Positions 8,577-17,705 of a stretch of DNA of 64,000 bases are shown one piece after another (the first letter of the stretch is position 1; each line of letters starts with the position of its first letter). The position numbers were made by a program, and so were the translations under genes. The DNA is from ATZT02 sp038145175 (GTDB lineage Bacteria; Actinomycetota; Actinomycetes; S36-B12; UBA5976), in assembly GCA_038145175.1 (NCBI GenBank), contig JAYQPE010000004.1, positions 62,001 to 126,000 on the forward strand, given 5' to 3'. The notes beneath the pieces were generated by a model. The model ran no database searches and was not told where the DNA came from. It saw only the letters and a program-made list of their open reading frames with translations.

Positions 8577-9701
8577 GTGTCTTTAACTAAAGAAACAGTA
8601 ATGACCGCTCTTGCCACTGTGCAAGATCCAGAAATTCGAAGACCAATTACAGAAATTGGCATGGTAAAAAACGTTGCTGTTACTGATTTAAACGTGCAAG
8701 TTGATATTTACCTAACCGTTGAAGGTTGCCCCTTAAAACAAGAAATTGTAAATAGAGTAACTAATGCAGTTAAAAAAGTAGAAGAAAAAGCAATCGTAAA
8801 AGTTGATTTAGACGTAATGAATGATGCTCAACGAAAGAAATTGAGAGAGCAACTCAGAGGGCCTGTAAAAGATAATCCTTTTGCAAGTGAAAGAAATTTA
8901 ACCAGAGTTTATGCTATTGCTTCAGGTAAAGGTGGTGTTGGAAAATCCTCCATCACTGCAAATCTAGGTATCGCTTTTTCTAAATTAGGTTTTTCTGTGG
9001 GAATACTTGATGCAGATATTTATGGTCATTCAATTCCAAGAATTATGGGTGTAACAAATGCACCCACAGTTGTTGAAGGCATGATCATGCCACAACTTGC
9101 CCATGGCTTAAGAGTTATTTCTATGTTGGCATTTAAGCCAGGTGGAGTTACTCAACCAATTGCATTTAGAGGACCAATGCTTCATAAAGCTGTTGAGCAA
9201 TTTATGACAGATGTGTGGTGGGGAGATTTAGATATTTTACTTCTTGATTTACCACCTGGAACTGGAGATGTCGCAATAAGTGTTGCTCAATTAGTTCCTA
9301 AATCAGAAATAATTGTTATTACTACTCCTCAAATCGGTGCAGCAGAAGTTGCAGTGCGATCAGGAACATTGGCTAAACAAACTCATCAAAGAGTTGTGGG
9401 TGTTATTGAAAATATGAGTGGTGTTATTTGTCCTAAGTGTGGAGAAATTATGGATTTATTCGGCAAAGGTGGCGGAGATAATGTTGCCAAAGCATTAACT
9501 AATGAATTGGGTACCGAAGTAAAAGTATTAGGAAAAGTACCTTTTGATGTAAAACTTAGAGAAGGTGCAGATGATGGAAAACCTTTAATTTTGTCTGATC
9601 CAGAATCTTTAGCAAGTAAAGAAATTATGAATATTGCAAATTCTTTAGTTAAGAATCCAAAAGGTTTAGTCGGTAAGAATTTAGGACTTCTTACTAATTA
9701 A
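8577..9701 (+). CDS. Mrp/NBP35-type Fe-S carrier P-loop ATPase
   Basis: A 374-residue cytoplasmic protein that binds and transfers iron-sulfur clusters. It has an N-terminal MIP18-like domain (TALATVQDPEIRRPITEIG), the deviant Walker A GKGGVGKS near residue 120, and the CPKCG cluster-binding pair near residue 284. The length and domain order are standard. GTG at 8577 follows the DUF1003 stop by 9 bases, so it probably belongs to the same operon. Its 3' end overlaps htrA by 4 bases. Confidence 0.93.
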   Translation: MSLTKETVMTALATVQDPEIRRPITEIGMVKNVAVTDLNVQVDIYLTVEGCPLKQEIVNRVTNAVKKVEEKAIVKVDLDVMNDAQRKKLREQLRGPVKDNPFASERNLTRVYAIASGKGGVGKSSITANLGIAFSKLGFSVGILDADIYGHSIPRIMGVTNAPTVVEGMIMPQLAHGLRVISMLAFKPGGVTQPIAFRGPMLHKAVEQFMTDVWWGDLDILLLDLPPGTGDVAISVAQLVPKSEIIVITTPQIGAAEVAVRSGTLAKQTHQRVVGVIENMSGVICPKCGEIMDLFGKGGGDNVAKALTNELGTEVKVLGKVPFDVKLREGADDGKPLILSDPESLASKEIMNIANSLVKNPKGLVGKNLGLLTN

Positions 9702-10846
9702 CCTTCTTCTCTACTTCCCAAAACCACACTAACTTCTCTTTCTGTACCTGAAGAATTTTTCACAGTCAACACTATGGTGTCTCCTGGATTATTTCTTCTA
9801 ATTGCCACAATTAATTCAGTTGAATCACCAACTATTTCTCCATTAATTCTTGTTACAACATCACCTGTTTTTAAATCTGTTTTTGAGGCAGGTCCATCTG
9901 CTACAACTTCAGCTATACGTGCACCTGCACCTTGATAAGTTGAATCAACACTGATTCCTGCAATCGGTGTTGTAGATTTTCCAGTGTTAATTATTTCAGT
10001 AATTATTCTTTGGGCCTGATTCATAGGAATTGCAAAACCTAAACCGATACTTCCACTTTGACCACCAAGACCTAAAGTTGCAATTGCTGAATTTACTCCG
10101 ATAACTTCTGCTTGACCATTTACTAATGGACCACCAGAATTACCAGGATTAATTGCAGCATCAGTTTGAATTGCAGATATAAATGATTGATCATCTTGTC
10201 CTCCAGCTGTTACTGGACGATTAACTGCACTAACAATTCCTGATGTAACTGTGCCACTTAAACCAAGGGGTGAACCAAAAGCAACTGTTAAATCCCCTAC
10301 ATTTAATGCATTTGAGTTACCAATTTTAACTGGACTTAATCCAGTTGATTCAATTTTTAATACTGCTAAATCATATGAAGGATTTCTACCAATTAATCTT
10401 GCTTCAAATTCTGTTTTATCTTCTAAATAAACAGTTAACTTTCCACCATTTAATGCTGGAGCTACAACGTGATTGTTTGTAATGATGTAACCGTCTTGTC
10501 TGTAAATAAATCCTGAACCGGTTCCTGTTCCTGAATTTCCTTCTGCCTTTATTGAAACCACACTTGATTTAACGTTTTGCACAATTTGAGAAACTGTTTC
10601 ATTTGCAGGTGTAATTGGAACATTTGTATTTACAGAAGGAGTTTGAATTGTTTGTGTAGTAGTACTTGTAACACCATTTGCTAAATCAGCAGCCACATAA
10701 CCAACTGCTCCCCCTGCAATTCCACCTACTATTAACGAAATAACTACAACCGCTGAAAGTGGTGTTCTCTTCTTTTTTCTTTCCCATGAAGGTTTAGTTG
10801 GCATCGCGGCAAATCCTGGTGTTGGTGAATTAGTTGTTTCTTCCAT
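9698..10846 (-). CDS. HtrA/DegQ-family serine protease with PDZ domain
   Basis: A 382-residue membrane-anchored quality-control protease. A short cytoplasmic N-terminus is followed by one transmembrane helix (about 28-52), a Thr/Gln-rich linker, a trypsin-like domain with the triad in TNNHVV, YDLAV and NPGNSGGPL, and one C-terminal PDZ domain (about 290-375). The active site therefore faces outside the membrane, where it degrades misfolded envelope proteins. The start is ATG at 10846 with only a weak ribosome site. Confidence 0.93.
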   Translation of the reverse strand: MEETTNSPTPGFAAMPTKPSWERKKKRTPLSAVVVISLIVGGIAGGAVGYVAADLANGVTSTTTQTIQTPSVNTNVPITPANETVSQIVQNVKSSVVSIKAEGNSGTGTGSGFIYRQDGYIITNNHVVAPALNGGKLTVYLEDKTEFEARLIGRNPSYDLAVLKIESTGLSPVKIGNSNALNVGDLTVAFGSPLGLSGTVTSGIVSAVNRPVTAGGQDDQSFISAIQTDAAINPGNSGGPLVNGQAEVIGVNSAIATLGLGGQSGSIGLGFAIPMNQAQRIITEIINTGKSTTPIAGISVDSTYQGAGARIAEVVADGPASKTDLKTGDVVTRINGEIVGDSTELIVAIRRNNPGDTIVLTVKNSSGTEREVSVVLGSREEG

Positions 10847-11010
10847 TTTTTACTTAGCTTTTTTCTTTCTCTAACAAGTCTTACTTTTAGTTTAGGCCAA
10901 GTGACAAATCATGCACTTTAAATAAGGACTTATAAGGCAATTCTTGGTGAATTCCTTCGTGATTTTAAGAAAACATTAAGATGGGTTTAAGACCTATAGA
11001 AGGTAGTAAA

Positions 11011-11640
11011 ATGACAAGTTTTCCAAGCGTTGAAGATTGGAAATTCTCACAAGAATTTATTGAGGAAGATAATTTCCAATTAAAAGCTAGAGAAAAATCT
11101 AGCGAGCTTGGAATCAAACCTATAGGTTCAGGAGTTGGAAGTTTACTTAAATTTTTAGCATCTACTATTGATGCTTCAAATGTGGTTGAAATTGGAACTG
11201 GTACAGGTTTATCTGGATTATGGTTATTTAAAGGTATGAATTCTGCTGGAGTTTTAACTTCTATAGATAAAGATCCAGAAAGACAAAGAATTAGTAAAGA
11301 TATTTTTAGCAATGCCTCTATTTCCCCAAACAAAATAAGGTTAATTGCCGGTAAAGCATTAGAAGTAATAACTCGTTTAACAGATAATGCTTACGATTTA
11401 GTTTTTATTAATGGCGACAAACTGGAATATGAAACTCTTTTGGAAGAAGCAATGAGATTGTTAAGACCTGGTGGAATATTAATTTATAACAATGTTTTAA
11501 ATGATGCTCAATTTCAAAACGATCCAGATAATTTAGCCGTAATAAGAGTTTTAGAAAAAATTAAAGAGGATAGTAGATTAATTTCGGTAATGATTCCAAA
11601 TGGAACAGGTGTAATTGCTTGTTCTTACAGACCTAATTAA
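11011..11640 (+). CDS. Class I SAM-dependent O-methyltransferase
   Basis: A 209-residue methyltransferase of the catechol-O-methyltransferase-like family. It carries the SAM-binding VVEIGTGTGLSGLWL, an acidic SIDKDPE after strand 2, a DLVFINGDK metal-site region, and LLRPGGILIYNNVL. ATG 11011 (MTSFPS) has AAGG 7 bases upstream and is preferred to an in-frame ATG at 10981. It is a single gene divergent from htrA, as in several actinobacteria. The substrate is unknown. Confidence 0.85.
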   Translation: MTSFPSVEDWKFSQEFIEEDNFQLKAREKSSELGIKPIGSGVGSLLKFLASTIDASNVVEIGTGTGLSGLWLFKGMNSAGVLTSIDKDPERQRISKDIFSNASISPNKIRLIAGKALEVITRLTDNAYDLVFINGDKLEYETLLEEAMRLLRPGGILIYNNVLNDAQFQNDPDNLAVIRVLEKIKEDSRLISVMIPNGTGVIACSYRPN

Positions 11641-11641
11641 T

Positions 11642-11806
11642 TTACTTTAAAACTTCTAGTTGAACGTCTAATTCTTTAGCTTCCTCAACTGTCATTTCTA
11701 CAACTAATCGACCGCCGCCTTCTAGTGGAATACGAACTACAACACCTTTGCCTTCTTTGGTAACTTCCATTGGTCCATCACCCGTACGAGGTTTCATTGC
11801 GGCCAT
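11642..11806 (-). CDS. DUF3117 family small protein
   Basis: A 54-residue protein found by reading the minus strand between the methyltransferase and SRPBCC genes. It starts MAAMKPRTGDGPMEVTKEG and continues with RIPLEGGGRLVVE, the conserved pattern of the actinobacterial DUF3117 family. AAGGTG lies 6 bases before the ATG. The function is unknown and the family is widely conserved. The stop abuts the convergent methyltransferase gene. Confidence 0.9.
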   Translation of the reverse strand: MAAMKPRTGDGPMEVTKEGKGVVVRIPLEGGGRLVVEMTVEEAKELDVQLEVLK

Positions 11807-11873
11807 CTAAACACCTTTTTCATTTCAATTAAATATTGATACTTCTATTATCCCAGTAATACTGGCTCTTTGT

Positions 11874-12326
11874 CTAAATGGACCCCTTTTGTGCAAAAGT
11901 GAGAGCAAATTTCTTCAATGAATGCTTAATTGCGATAACAAAAAACGGTTTAATAATAAACCAACCAATTTTTCCAAATATTGAAAATGGTAATTCAATT
12001 GTTTCACTCCAAATAAATTTTGTTTTATTTTCTGTTATTTTTTCTGCAATCATGGAACCAGTTCCTCGAACAACTTTTCCTAGATGCTTCATATCAACAA
12101 TTCGTGGTTCTTCCCATTTTGTAATTACCATTGGGTCGTTAAATCCAATTTTCCAAAAGCCAGTCCAGGCAACAATTTCTCCACCAAGACCTTGACCATT
12201 ATTTTTTGTTCTATAAACTTTCGTGCCAAACATCCAATCACCTTGAGTTTCCCAATTCACAAATGAATCAAAGACTTCTTGTTGACTCGCATCAATATCA
12301 ATACTTAAAGACAAATCAACTTTCAC
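11874..12326 (-). CDS. SRPBCC (START-like) family protein
   Basis: A 150-residue protein with the helix-grip pattern of the SRPBCC superfamily: MKVDLSLSIDIDASQQEVFD at the start, a central WTGFWKIGF strand, and a long C-terminal helix. Such proteins bind hydrophobic ligands; none can be named here. It abuts dapE, sharing one base with that stop, so it is probably co-transcribed as the downstream gene. Confidence 0.8.
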   Translation of the reverse strand: MKVDLSLSIDIDASQQEVFDSFVNWETQGDWMFGTKVYRTKNNGQGLGGEIVAWTGFWKIGFNDPMVITKWEEPRIVDMKHLGKVVRGTGSMIAEKITENKTKFIWSETIELPFSIFGKIGWFIIKPFFVIAIKHSLKKFALTFAQKGSI

Positions 12327-13381
12327 TATTTAGTAAGCCAAATCTTTAGTGATTTATAAACATCATTAATTTGAGTTATCAAAACTTTTTCATCTGGATG
12401 GTGTGCCAAATTAGGATCTCCCGGCCCAAAATTAATCGCTGGAATTCCAGCACTGGCAAATCGAGCAACATCGGTCCAACCAAATTTAGGAGCAATATTT
12501 TTTCCAATACTTGAAACAAAATCCTTTATTACAGGATTATTCAAACCAGTTGGTGCAGCATTTGCTGCATCACTTAAATGAAAATTAAAGTCTTTAAATA
12601 AATTTTTCATATTTGATGTTGCTTGATCAATAGTGGTATCAGGTGCGAAGCGATGATTTATAGAAACACTTACCAAATCTGGTACGACATTTCCAGCAAT
12701 TCCACCATTAATTTTTACTGCTTGTAAACCTTCTCTAAATTTAAACCCATCGATTTCTGGTTCTCTTGATTTATAAGTGTTAAGAATTTCTAAAATTTTA
12801 TTTGTTTTATGAATTGCATTTTCTCCATTCCACCATCTAGCAGAATGAGATCTTTTTCCACTTGTACTAACTTCAAATCTTAAAGAACCTTGACATCCAA
12901 CTTCTAAAATTCCATTAGTTGGTTCCATAAGTATTGCAAAGTCGCAATCCAATAAATTTTTTTGCTGTTTAGTAATTAATTCTAGGCCATTAAATTTTGT
13001 TTCGATTTCTTCTGATTCATAAAATAGATATGTAATATCAAAATTTGAACTTGTAATTTCTGAGGCTAATTTTAAAGCAACAGCGATACCTGATTTCATA
13101 TCTACTGAGCCCAAACCAACTACTTCTGAATCATTAATTTTTCCAGGAAAATTATTATTTGCAGGTACTGTATCTATATGACCTGCAATAACTACTCTTT
13201 GTTTGCTTCCAAAATTGGTTTGTGCGACTATGGAATTATTAACTCTAGTAATTTTTAAGTGACTTAATTTATTTACAGCTTCTTCAATTAAATCTGCAAT
13301 AGGTTTTTCATCTTTTGAGACACTGGAAATATTGACAAGATCAAGGGTTAGTTTGCCTAGTTCTTGATTTATATTCAACAC
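12326..13381 (-). CDS. dapE: Succinyl-diaminopimelate desuccinylase
   Basis: A 351-residue M20-family metallo-deacylase that removes succinate from N-succinyl-LL-diaminopimelate in lysine and peptidoglycan synthesis. Zinc ligands are seen in GHIDTVP, GSVDMKSG and EEIETKF, and a late His in LAHHPDE. The start is GTG at 13381. It is divergent from dapD, which catalyses an earlier step of the same pathway, and the shared 68-base gap supports the assignment over a generic M20 peptidase. Confidence 0.9.
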   Translation of the reverse strand: MLNINQELGKLTLDLVNISSVSKDEKPIADLIEEAVNKLSHLKITRVNNSIVAQTNFGSKQRVVIAGHIDTVPANNNFPGKINDSEVVGLGSVDMKSGIAVALKLASEITSSNFDITYLFYESEEIETKFNGLELITKQQKNLLDCDFAILMEPTNGILEVGCQGSLRFEVSTSGKRSHSARWWNGENAIHKTNKILEILNTYKSREPEIDGFKFREGLQAVKINGGIAGNVVPDLVSVSINHRFAPDTTIDQATSNMKNLFKDFNFHLSDAANAAPTGLNNPVIKDFVSSIGKNIAPKFGWTDVARFASAGIPAINFGPGDPNLAHHPDEKVLITQINDVYKSLKIWLTK

Positions 13382-13449
13382 ATTCCTATTGTGCCAACAA
13401 CCTAACCCTTATGTATCCAGTAACCCCAATTACAAGATAGTTTTGACTC

Positions 13450-14376
13450 ATGAGTTTTATTACCGAAGCCGCTAGTGGAATAGGTATAGCCACAATTGAC
13501 GGCAATAAAACACTTGATGTTTGGTTTCCAAATCCAGCATTATCAAGTTCACCTATCCAATTAATTGACAGTTCAAAGTATGAAAGAAAAGATTCAATTA
13601 GAGGATGCGAAATTAAGATTGTAAAAACATTAATTAAAGATTTATCAAAACCTGCAAGTGATGTAGCAGATGCATATTTAAGATTACATTTACTTTCACA
13701 CAGATTAGTAAAACCTAGAACTATAAATTTAGAAGGTATTTTTTCAATTCTAAATAATGTTGCTTGGACAACAATTGGTCCAGTGTTACCAGAAAAAGTT
13801 GAAACTGTAAGAGCAAATGCTAAAAAAGCTGGAACTCACTTGACAGTTTTTTCTTTAGATAAATTTCCAAGAATGCTTGATTATGTAATTCCAAGTGGAG
13901 TAAGAATTGCAGATGCTGATCGAGTTCGCCTGGGGGCACATTTAGCAAGTGGCACAACTGTGATGCATGAAGGTTTTGTGAATTTTAATGCTGGCACTTT
14001 AGGAACTTCCATGGTTGAAGGAAGAATTTCTGCCGGAGTTATTGTTGGCGATGGATCGGATATTGGTGGTGGCGCATCTATTATGGGCACACTTTCTGGT
14101 GGCGGGCAAGAAGTTATAAGTGTTGGCGAAAAATGTTTAATTGGAGCAAATGCTGGTTTAGGAATTAGTCTAGGAAACAATTGCATTGTCGAAGCAGGTC
14201 TTTATTTAACAGCTGGTTCAAAAGTCATTCTTCCCGATGGAAAAATTGTAAAAGCAAGAGAACTATCTGGAGCAAACAATTTATTATTTAGAAGAAATTC
14301 TCAAACTGGTGCTATCGAGGCTTCAAATAAAACAGGTAATTGGACTGGCTTAAATTCAGTCCTTCACTCAAATTAA
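13450..14376 (+). CDS. dapD: Tetrahydrodipicolinate N-succinyltransferase
   Basis: A 308-residue trimeric acyltransferase using succinyl-CoA in the succinylase branch of diaminopimelate synthesis. The C-terminal half shows left-handed beta-helix repeats (GAHLASGTTVMHEGFVNF, GDGSDIGGGASIMG), and the length and N-terminal domain match the actinobacterial DapD type. AAGAT lies about 10 bases before the ATG and there is no ribosome site, so the transcript may be leaderless. It overlaps the convergent tyrA by 4 bases. Confidence 0.93.
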   Translation: MSFITEAASGIGIATIDGNKTLDVWFPNPALSSSPIQLIDSSKYERKDSIRGCEIKIVKTLIKDLSKPASDVADAYLRLHLLSHRLVKPRTINLEGIFSILNNVAWTTIGPVLPEKVETVRANAKKAGTHLTVFSLDKFPRMLDYVIPSGVRIADADRVRLGAHLASGTTVMHEGFVNFNAGTLGTSMVEGRISAGVIVGDGSDIGGGASIMGTLSGGGQEVISVGEKCLIGANAGLGISLGNNCIVEAGLYLTAGSKVILPDGKIVKARELSGANNLLFRRNSQTGAIEASNKTGNWTGLNSVLHSN

Positions 14377-15338
14377 ATTTCGTTAATTAAGTAACTTATA
14401 TTTTCTGCATCAATTACAAAATCTGTTGCAATTATTCTCTTTTGAGCATATTTCAAGAATTCATCCTTTAAATTTAAAGCTTTTGTAGTTTGTTTTTCGC
14501 CTTGATGATTCTTCACTTTGTTGATAGTTGCATCAGAAATTGTTCTTAAACTACTTGCTGATTGAAGATACTTTTCAATGTCTACTTGGCTACCCTGCTC
14601 TAGAAGATTCTGCAATTTAGCTAAGTTTTCGCTCAAATTTTCTACAACTTTAGATAATGACTTTCGGTTTGGCCAAACAATTTCTGCAGTTCGCTCAGCA
14701 GGTGAAGTTGTAACTCTAGTTAAATCTCTGAAACTTCCTCCTGCTAATAATTGTGCTAATTGCGCAAACTCAGATTCTCCTACACTTTTGGCATAAGCTG
14801 ATGCCACAACGTGGGCAAGATGTGAACTTAAAACCACAGATTCATCGTGTTCAATTGGATCCACTGGAACTACAAATGCTCCTAATTCATTAATAATTGA
14901 AACAATGGCAATTAAAGCTTGATTATTTGTATTAGAGGTAACACTTACTGCCCAAGGAGCATTTTTAAATATTTCAGAATTGGCATTTATAAATCCTGCT
15001 TTAGTTGATCCTGCCATAGGGTGAGTTCCCACATAATTTAATTCCTCTGCAGCATTCTGTAATGAGGCTTTAACTGAACAAATATCTGACACAAAATTCT
15101 TATATTTTTTTCTACTCAATTCTTTTAAGATCTCTTCACTAACACTTGTAGGTGCTGCAACAATAATTAATTCAGAATCAATAGCTTCATCTAAATTATT
15201 TAAAACTTTAAATCCAGATTTTTTTGCTGCTTCTATTGAATTTAAATCAGGATCTAAAACACTAATTTCATGTTTATTTTTTAAACCTTGTGCAATTGAG
15301 CCACCGATAAGGCCTAAGCCAATTATGGAAATTTTCAT
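14373..15338 (-). CDS. tyrA: Prephenate dehydrogenase
   Basis: A 321-residue NAD(P)-dependent enzyme that converts prephenate to 4-hydroxyphenylpyruvate for tyrosine. It has an N-terminal Rossmann fold (SIIGLGLIGGSIAQGL) and the prephenate-site segments THPMAGS and DEHDESVVLSSHLAH-like residues around 180. It lies 12 bases downstream of pheA, so one transcript carries both branch-point enzymes of aromatic amino-acid synthesis. No C-terminal ACT domain is evident. Confidence 0.9.
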   Translation of the reverse strand: MKISIIGLGLIGGSIAQGLKNKHEISVLDPDLNSIEAAKKSGFKVLNNLDEAIDSELIIVAAPTSVSEEILKELSRKKYKNFVSDICSVKASLQNAAEELNYVGTHPMAGSTKAGFINANSEIFKNAPWAVSVTSNTNNQALIAIVSIINELGAFVVPVDPIEHDESVVLSSHLAHVVASAYAKSVGESEFAQLAQLLAGGSFRDLTRVTTSPAERTAEIVWPNRKSLSKVVENLSENLAKLQNLLEQGSQVDIEKYLQSASSLRTISDATINKVKNHQGEKQTTKALNLKDEFLKYAQKRIIATDFVIDAENISYLINEI

Positions 15339-15350
15339 AAATAAAAAAGA

Positions 15351-16295
15351 TTAACGAGGAACTTCTGTGGCAGCTTTAACTAATCTTCCTACCCATTCCT
15401 TCAAAACATCTGCGGTCACACTTCCTGGTGGCAAAGATTCACCCACACGTGCAGAACTAATTTCTGGATTCATTGGATAAGAACCTAAAACTTTTACCGC
15501 AGCACCAATACTGCTTACATCCATAATTGCTGATTGCAAAGTTGGTTCCCCTATATGACCGCGAGCAGACACTAAAAATGTGTATTCCCCAAGTCTTGTT
15601 TTTAAAGGTCTGGAACTAATTGCAGTTAAGCCAATATCTCGTTTGGCAAAGCAATTTAAAATATCTGATAACAAACCATTTCTATCTGCAACAGGAGTGA
15701 TAACCAAAGTAGTTTTATCATGTCCAGTTGGGGAAGATAAATTTCTAGAAATTAAAGCCATTCTAGTTTTTCCACCAGCAAAATCTTCCAATCTGGTTTG
15801 TTTAACGAAAAGTCCAAATGTGTCAGCACCTTTACTAGCAGCAATTGCACCTAGACCTGCTTCTTTTCTTTCTGCCACAATTCGACAGGCATCTGCAGTT
15901 GAAGCTGTGAATTCAACTTCTAATTTATTTAATTTAATAAATTCTTTACATTGTGCTGCAGCATGAGGATGGGTCAAAATCTTTTTCACTTCAGCATTTT
16001 TCGTACTAGATGGAACAGCTAATACAAAAGATATTGGAACTACTATTTCTTCATTTATAAAGCATTGAGCTGATCTAAAAATTAATTCATCTAAAGTACT
16101 TAAGACATCACCCTCAACTGAATTTTCTAAAGGTACTAATCCTGCATCAGCGCTTCCTGATTCAACTGCAAAGACAACATCAGAAACTTCTTTTTCTGCA
16201 ACTATTTCGCCATTCCATGGCACTGTCATTAAATCAATTGCTGCGTGAGTAAAAGTTCCGGGAGGTCCTAAATAGACCAGTTTTTGATTACTCAC
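15351..16295 (-). CDS. pheA: Prephenate dehydratase
   Basis: A 314-residue enzyme converting prephenate to phenylpyruvate. The N-terminal catalytic domain begins LVYLGPPGTFTHAA and contains SVEGDV and a TRMALISRN segment. The C-terminal ACT domain (about 195-275, with SSRPLKTRLGEYTFLV) is expected to bind phenylalanine for feedback control. No chorismate mutase domain is fused. It is the first gene of a pheA-tyrA pair and lies 9 bases downstream of fdxA. Confidence 0.92.
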   Translation of the reverse strand: MSNQKLVYLGPPGTFTHAAIDLMTVPWNGEIVAEKEVSDVVFAVESGSADAGLVPLENSVEGDVLSTLDELIFRSAQCFINEEIVVPISFVLAVPSSTKNAEVKKILTHPHAAAQCKEFIKLNKLEVEFTASTADACRIVAERKEAGLGAIAASKGADTFGLFVKQTRLEDFAGGKTRMALISRNLSSPTGHDKTTLVITPVADRNGLLSDILNCFAKRDIGLTAISSRPLKTRLGEYTFLVSARGHIGEPTLQSAIMDVSSIGAAVKVLGSYPMNPEISSARVGESLPPGSVTADVLKEWVGRLVKAATEVPR

Positions 16296-16304
16296 AAGAA
16301 TTAT

Positions 16305-16619
16305 TTATTTCTTTGGTTTTGCTTTTATAACTTCAGGATCATTTGAAGTCATACCAAGTTTGGCAGCACCGCCAGGAGAACCTAAGTCTGTAAAAAATGC
16401 AGCATTGGATGCTGAATAGTCTTTGTAATTTTCTGGAACATCATCTTCGTAATAAATTGCTTCAACTGGGCACACAGGTTCGCAAGCTCCGCAATCAACG
16501 CATTCATCTGGATGGATATAGAGCATGCGTTCGCCTTCATAAATGCAATCAACTGGGCATTCTTCGATGCAAGATTTATCTTTCAAGTCAATGCATGGTT
16601 CGGCAATTACGTAGGTCAC
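16305..16619 (-). CDS. fdxA: 7Fe-8S (Fe3S4/Fe4S4) ferredoxin
   Basis: A 104-residue ferredoxin of the actinobacterial/thermophilic 7Fe type. It carries CIEECPVDCIYEG and CVDCGACEPVCPVEA cluster motifs near the N-terminus, with a 40-residue acidic tail. It is a soluble electron carrier. The start is GTG at 16619 with a strong AGAGGAG 8 bases upstream. It heads a run with pheA and tyrA and is divergent from the GNAT gene. Confidence 0.93.
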   Translation of the reverse strand: MTYVIAEPCIDLKDKSCIEECPVDCIYEGERMLYIHPDECVDCGACEPVCPVEAIYYEDDVPENYKDYSASNAAFFTDLGSPGGAAKLGMTSNDPEVIKAKPKK

Positions 16620-16711
16620 GCAAATACTCCTCTACTAAGTATGTAAGACAAAACTACTTCATCTCTACTATTTACATATAAAGAGTATCCGAAAGGAACA
16701 AATTTTCTACT

Positions 16712-17677
16712 ATGGCCGCAATCGGCAGGTTAAGGATTTCGCCTTCTGATCTTGGGCGAAGGGTAAGTGTGCGCCATTTCGATGGCTCGAATTTAACTGA
16801 CACATTAGGAATTCTTGTTTCCTGGACTAATGATTGGCCTCAAGGTTTTATACAAGTTGAAAAAAAAGATAAAAGTATTCAAGAAATAGTCACGGGAAAT
16901 ATTTTTGCTGCCAAAGTAATTGAACCAGAAATAGGTTCTCTTGATTTGGAACGAGATTCAGAAACTACCTGGGTGGCAAGTGAAAAAGAATTTATCAATG
17001 ATTGGGCTTTAAGATTTTCTGGAAATAAATCAGCGCGAGCTAATTCTTGTCTACTTGATGGTAGGCCTGAAGATGATATTGACGAAACTTTCAAAAAAAT
17101 TATTGAATGGTATAGGAAAAGAAACGCAGTCGCGATAATTCAAAGTCCAAAACCTGGCGCTTTTGATCAAAGTTTAAAAAGAAATAAATTTAAAGAAATA
17201 GACACTGCTTATTACATGGTTGGACCTGCAGAAAAAAATGATGTAACTGGAGTAATTTTAGAATCTGATCTAAGTGATAAATGGTTTGAAGCGATTATGG
17301 GAAGAGACGAAGAAGTTAGTTCAAGAATAAGTAAAGAATTATTATTAAGCGGATCTTTTGTAAGTTTTGCATCTATTGAAAACGATCTGGGGCAAATAAT
17401 TGCTACCGGAAGAATTTCTGCTTCTGAAAAACAAGCCATGGTAACTACTTTGTGGGTTGATGAAAAATATCGAAATCAAGGTTTAGCTAAAAAAATTATG
17501 AAAGCACTTTCTAATGAAGTTGCAGAAATTGGGCACGAAAAAATAGTTCTGCAGGTGCTGAAATCTAATTTGGTAGCAGTAAAAATGTATGAATCCCTTG
17601 GTTACAAAGTGCATCATGAATACGCCTATTACAGATATTTTAAAAATTTAGAGACAACTTCAGAATGCGTATGCTAA
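16712..17677 (+). CDS. GNAT-family N-acetyltransferase
   Basis: A 321-residue protein. The C-terminal half (about 200-310) is a GNAT fold with the acetyl-CoA motif VDEKYRNQGLAKKIM and the terminal VAVKMYESLGYKVHHEY. The N-terminal 70 residues (SPSDLGRRVSVRHFDG) form a small beta-rich domain seen in actinobacterial GNATs encoded beside fdxA. The substrate is unknown. TATAAA near 16676 and GAAAGGA near 16692 provide promoter and ribosome site. Confidence 0.85.
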   Translation: MAAIGRLRISPSDLGRRVSVRHFDGSNLTDTLGILVSWTNDWPQGFIQVEKKDKSIQEIVTGNIFAAKVIEPEIGSLDLERDSETTWVASEKEFINDWALRFSGNKSARANSCLLDGRPEDDIDETFKKIIEWYRKRNAVAIIQSPKPGAFDQSLKRNKFKEIDTAYYMVGPAEKNDVTGVILESDLSDKWFEAIMGRDEEVSSRISKELLLSGSFVSFASIENDLGQIIATGRISASEKQAMVTTLWVDEKYRNQGLAKKIMKALSNEVAEIGHEKIVLQVLKSNLVAVKMYESLGYKVHHEYAYYRYFKNLETTSECVC

Positions 17678-17692
17678 AAATTGAAATTCAAC

Positions 17693-17698
17693 TACGCT
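17693..17698 (+). promoter_or_regulatory. Putative -10 box of leaderless cysS
   Basis: TACGCT lies 7 bases before the cysS ATG and there is no ribosome site between them. The same hexamer precedes xseA with a 6-base gap, which supports a leaderless start. Confidence 0.45.
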
Positions 17699-17705
17699 TA
17701 AACTT